The position numbers were made by a program, and so were the translations under genes. This document shows positions 62,972 to 64,000 of a stretch of 64,000 nt of DNA, in pieces; within the stretch, counting starts at the first letter, position 1; each line of letters opens with the position of its first letter. Source of the stretch: Membranipora membranacea (lineage: Eukaryota; Bryozoa; Gymnolaemata; Cheilostomatida; Membraniporidae); the NCBI GenBank assembly GCA_914767715.1, contig OU612067.1, forward strand, positions 23,970,162-24,034,161, in the 5' to 3' direction. The notes beneath the pieces are model-generated. The model saw nothing but the letters and a program-made list of their open reading frames with translations, searched no databases and was not told where the DNA came from.

Positions 62972-64000
62972 TTAATCCGAGGATTCCAATATTCTGGATT
63001 TTGAATAAGGCCGATAAGAGCTTGAACTGGTTGGAGTTTGATAAAGATTCGAGAGAGTTTTAATTTTTGATGTTGCCGTATGGCATGTTTTTTTTTTAGC
63101 AAAAGTCACCCTTATTAAAACGGACGCTGACGGAGAATGAAAAGCCGCAGAGGCAAACGGTTTGCTGATTCGAGATAAGCAGAAGTTGCTCCTCCTCATG
63201 AGGTGAGTTAGAAGCAAATCTATTTTTTGATCTGAGCGAAAAAAAAGCGTGATACCCACCCTTGGTATTATTTTGAAAATTTCAAGTCAGCTTAATTACC
63301 GCCCTATTAATCCGAGGATTCCAATATTCTGGATTTTGAATAAGGCCGATAACAGCTTGAACTGGTTGGAGTTTGATAAAGATTCGAGAGAGTTTTAATT
63401 TTTGATGTTGCCGTATGGCATGTTTTTTTTTTAGCAAGAGTGACCCTTATTAAAACGGACGCTGACGGAGAATGAAAAGCCGCAGAGGCAAACGGTTTGC
63501 TGATTCGAGATAAGCAGAAGTTGCTCCTCCTCATGAGGTGAGTTAGAAGCAAATCTATTTTTTGATCTGAGCGAAAAAAAAGCGTGATACCCACCCTTGG
63601 TATTATTTTGAAAATTTCAAGTCAGCTTAATTACCGCCCTATTAATCCGAGGATTCCAATATTCTGGATTTTGAATAAGGCCGATAAGAGCTTGAACTGG
63701 TTGGAGTTTGATAAAGATTCGAGAGAGTTTTAATTTTTGATGTTGCCGTATGGCATGTTTTTTTTTTAGCAAAAGTGACCCTTATTAAAACGGACGCTGA
63801 CGGAGAATGAAAAGCCGCAGAGGCAAACGGTTTGCTGATTCGAGATAAGCAGAAGTTGCTCCTCCTCCTCATGAGGTGAGTTAGAAGCAAATCTATTTTT
63901 TGATCTGAGCGAAAAAAAAGCGTGATACCCACCCTTGGTATTATTTTGAAAATTTCAAGTCAGCTTAATTACCGCCCTATTAATCCGAGGATTCCAATAT
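62972..64000. repeat. Second copy of the linked block, running off the window
   Basis: Unit 62972 has GTCACCC (63107), unit 63307 has GATAACAGC (63353) and a private CAAGAG for CAAAAG near 63438, and unit 63642 has the CTC expansion. It matches 58950-60292 except for one missing monomer. Confidence 0.88.

Larger units (their letters stand above)
56103..64000. repeat. 335-bp satellite array, right block
   Basis: The same monomer in the same orientation as left of the gap, about 23.6 copies, ending inside a monomer at the window edge. The first copies share rare variants with the sequence just left of the gap. The block contains linked variants repeated about 12 monomers apart (58950-59619 against 62972-63641) and two units with a 3-bp CTC expansion (59955-60292 and the unit starting at 63642). 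No unique sequence is present. Confidence 0.99.

Noticed and set aside
157-63932. A family of about 170 tandem protein genes on the minus strand
   Set aside because: The frames follow from copying of one non-coding monomer. Non-synonymous changes are common, frameshifts occur, and there is no recognisable domain or start context.
1-64000. CRISPR array
   Set aside because: The whole 335-bp unit is repeated with no unique spacers and far exceeds CRISPR repeat length.
1-64000. tRNA, rRNA, telomere repeats or transposon ends
   Set aside because: None is seen in the monomer or at any variant unit.

Overview
The whole 64 kb window is one satellite DNA array. A 335-bp monomer repeats head to tail from the first base to the last, about 190 copies over 63.5 kb of called sequence. 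The only interruption is a run of exactly 500 N at 55603-56102. Nearly all copies differ from the consensus by zero to a few bases. I find no gene, RNA gene, transposon, CRISPR array or unique sequence on either strand.

Organism: this points to a eukaryotic chromosome assembly, because the array is long, homogeneous and AT-rich, with monomers close to two nucleosome lengths and a placeholder N gap. By my count the consensus monomer is 130/335 GC (about 39%) and carries 13 CpG, roughly what that composition predicts. There is therefore no sign of CpG decay from methylation. That would suit many insects or nematodes, or simply a young array, but nothing here identifies a species. A centromeric, pericentromeric or other heterochromatic site is the natural inference and is not shown by the sequence.

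Layout: I number units from phase position 157, so units run 157-491, 492-826 and so on. Region 1 (1 to about 9.5 kb) is the most uniform and shows marker variants recurring every 10 monomers. Region 2 (about 9.5 to 19 kb) is still uniform, with scattered private changes and a few homopolymer indels. Region 3 (about 19 to 36 kb) is richer in variants and holds a three-monomer, six-variant haplotype duplicated exactly 28 monomers apart, with partial copies in between. Region 4 (about 36 to 55.6 kb) has recurring variants at the palindromic core TGCCGTATGGCA, a local CTCGG subfamily and pairs 12 monomers apart. Region 5 (56.1 to 64 kb), right of the gap, also shows 12-monomer spacing, with a one-monomer insertion or loss between the two copies.

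The array therefore carries a weak, mixed higher-order structure (10-, 12- and 28-monomer spacings) on a very homogeneous base. This is the expected trace of repeated unequal exchange or segmental amplification. The 95-codon minus-strand reading frame found in almost every unit is best explained as a by-product of homogenisation, not a gene family. The N gap joins two consecutive positions of the monomer without phase loss and its flanks carry matching rare variants, so the 500 is nominal and the hidden sequence is probably zero or a whole number of monomers.
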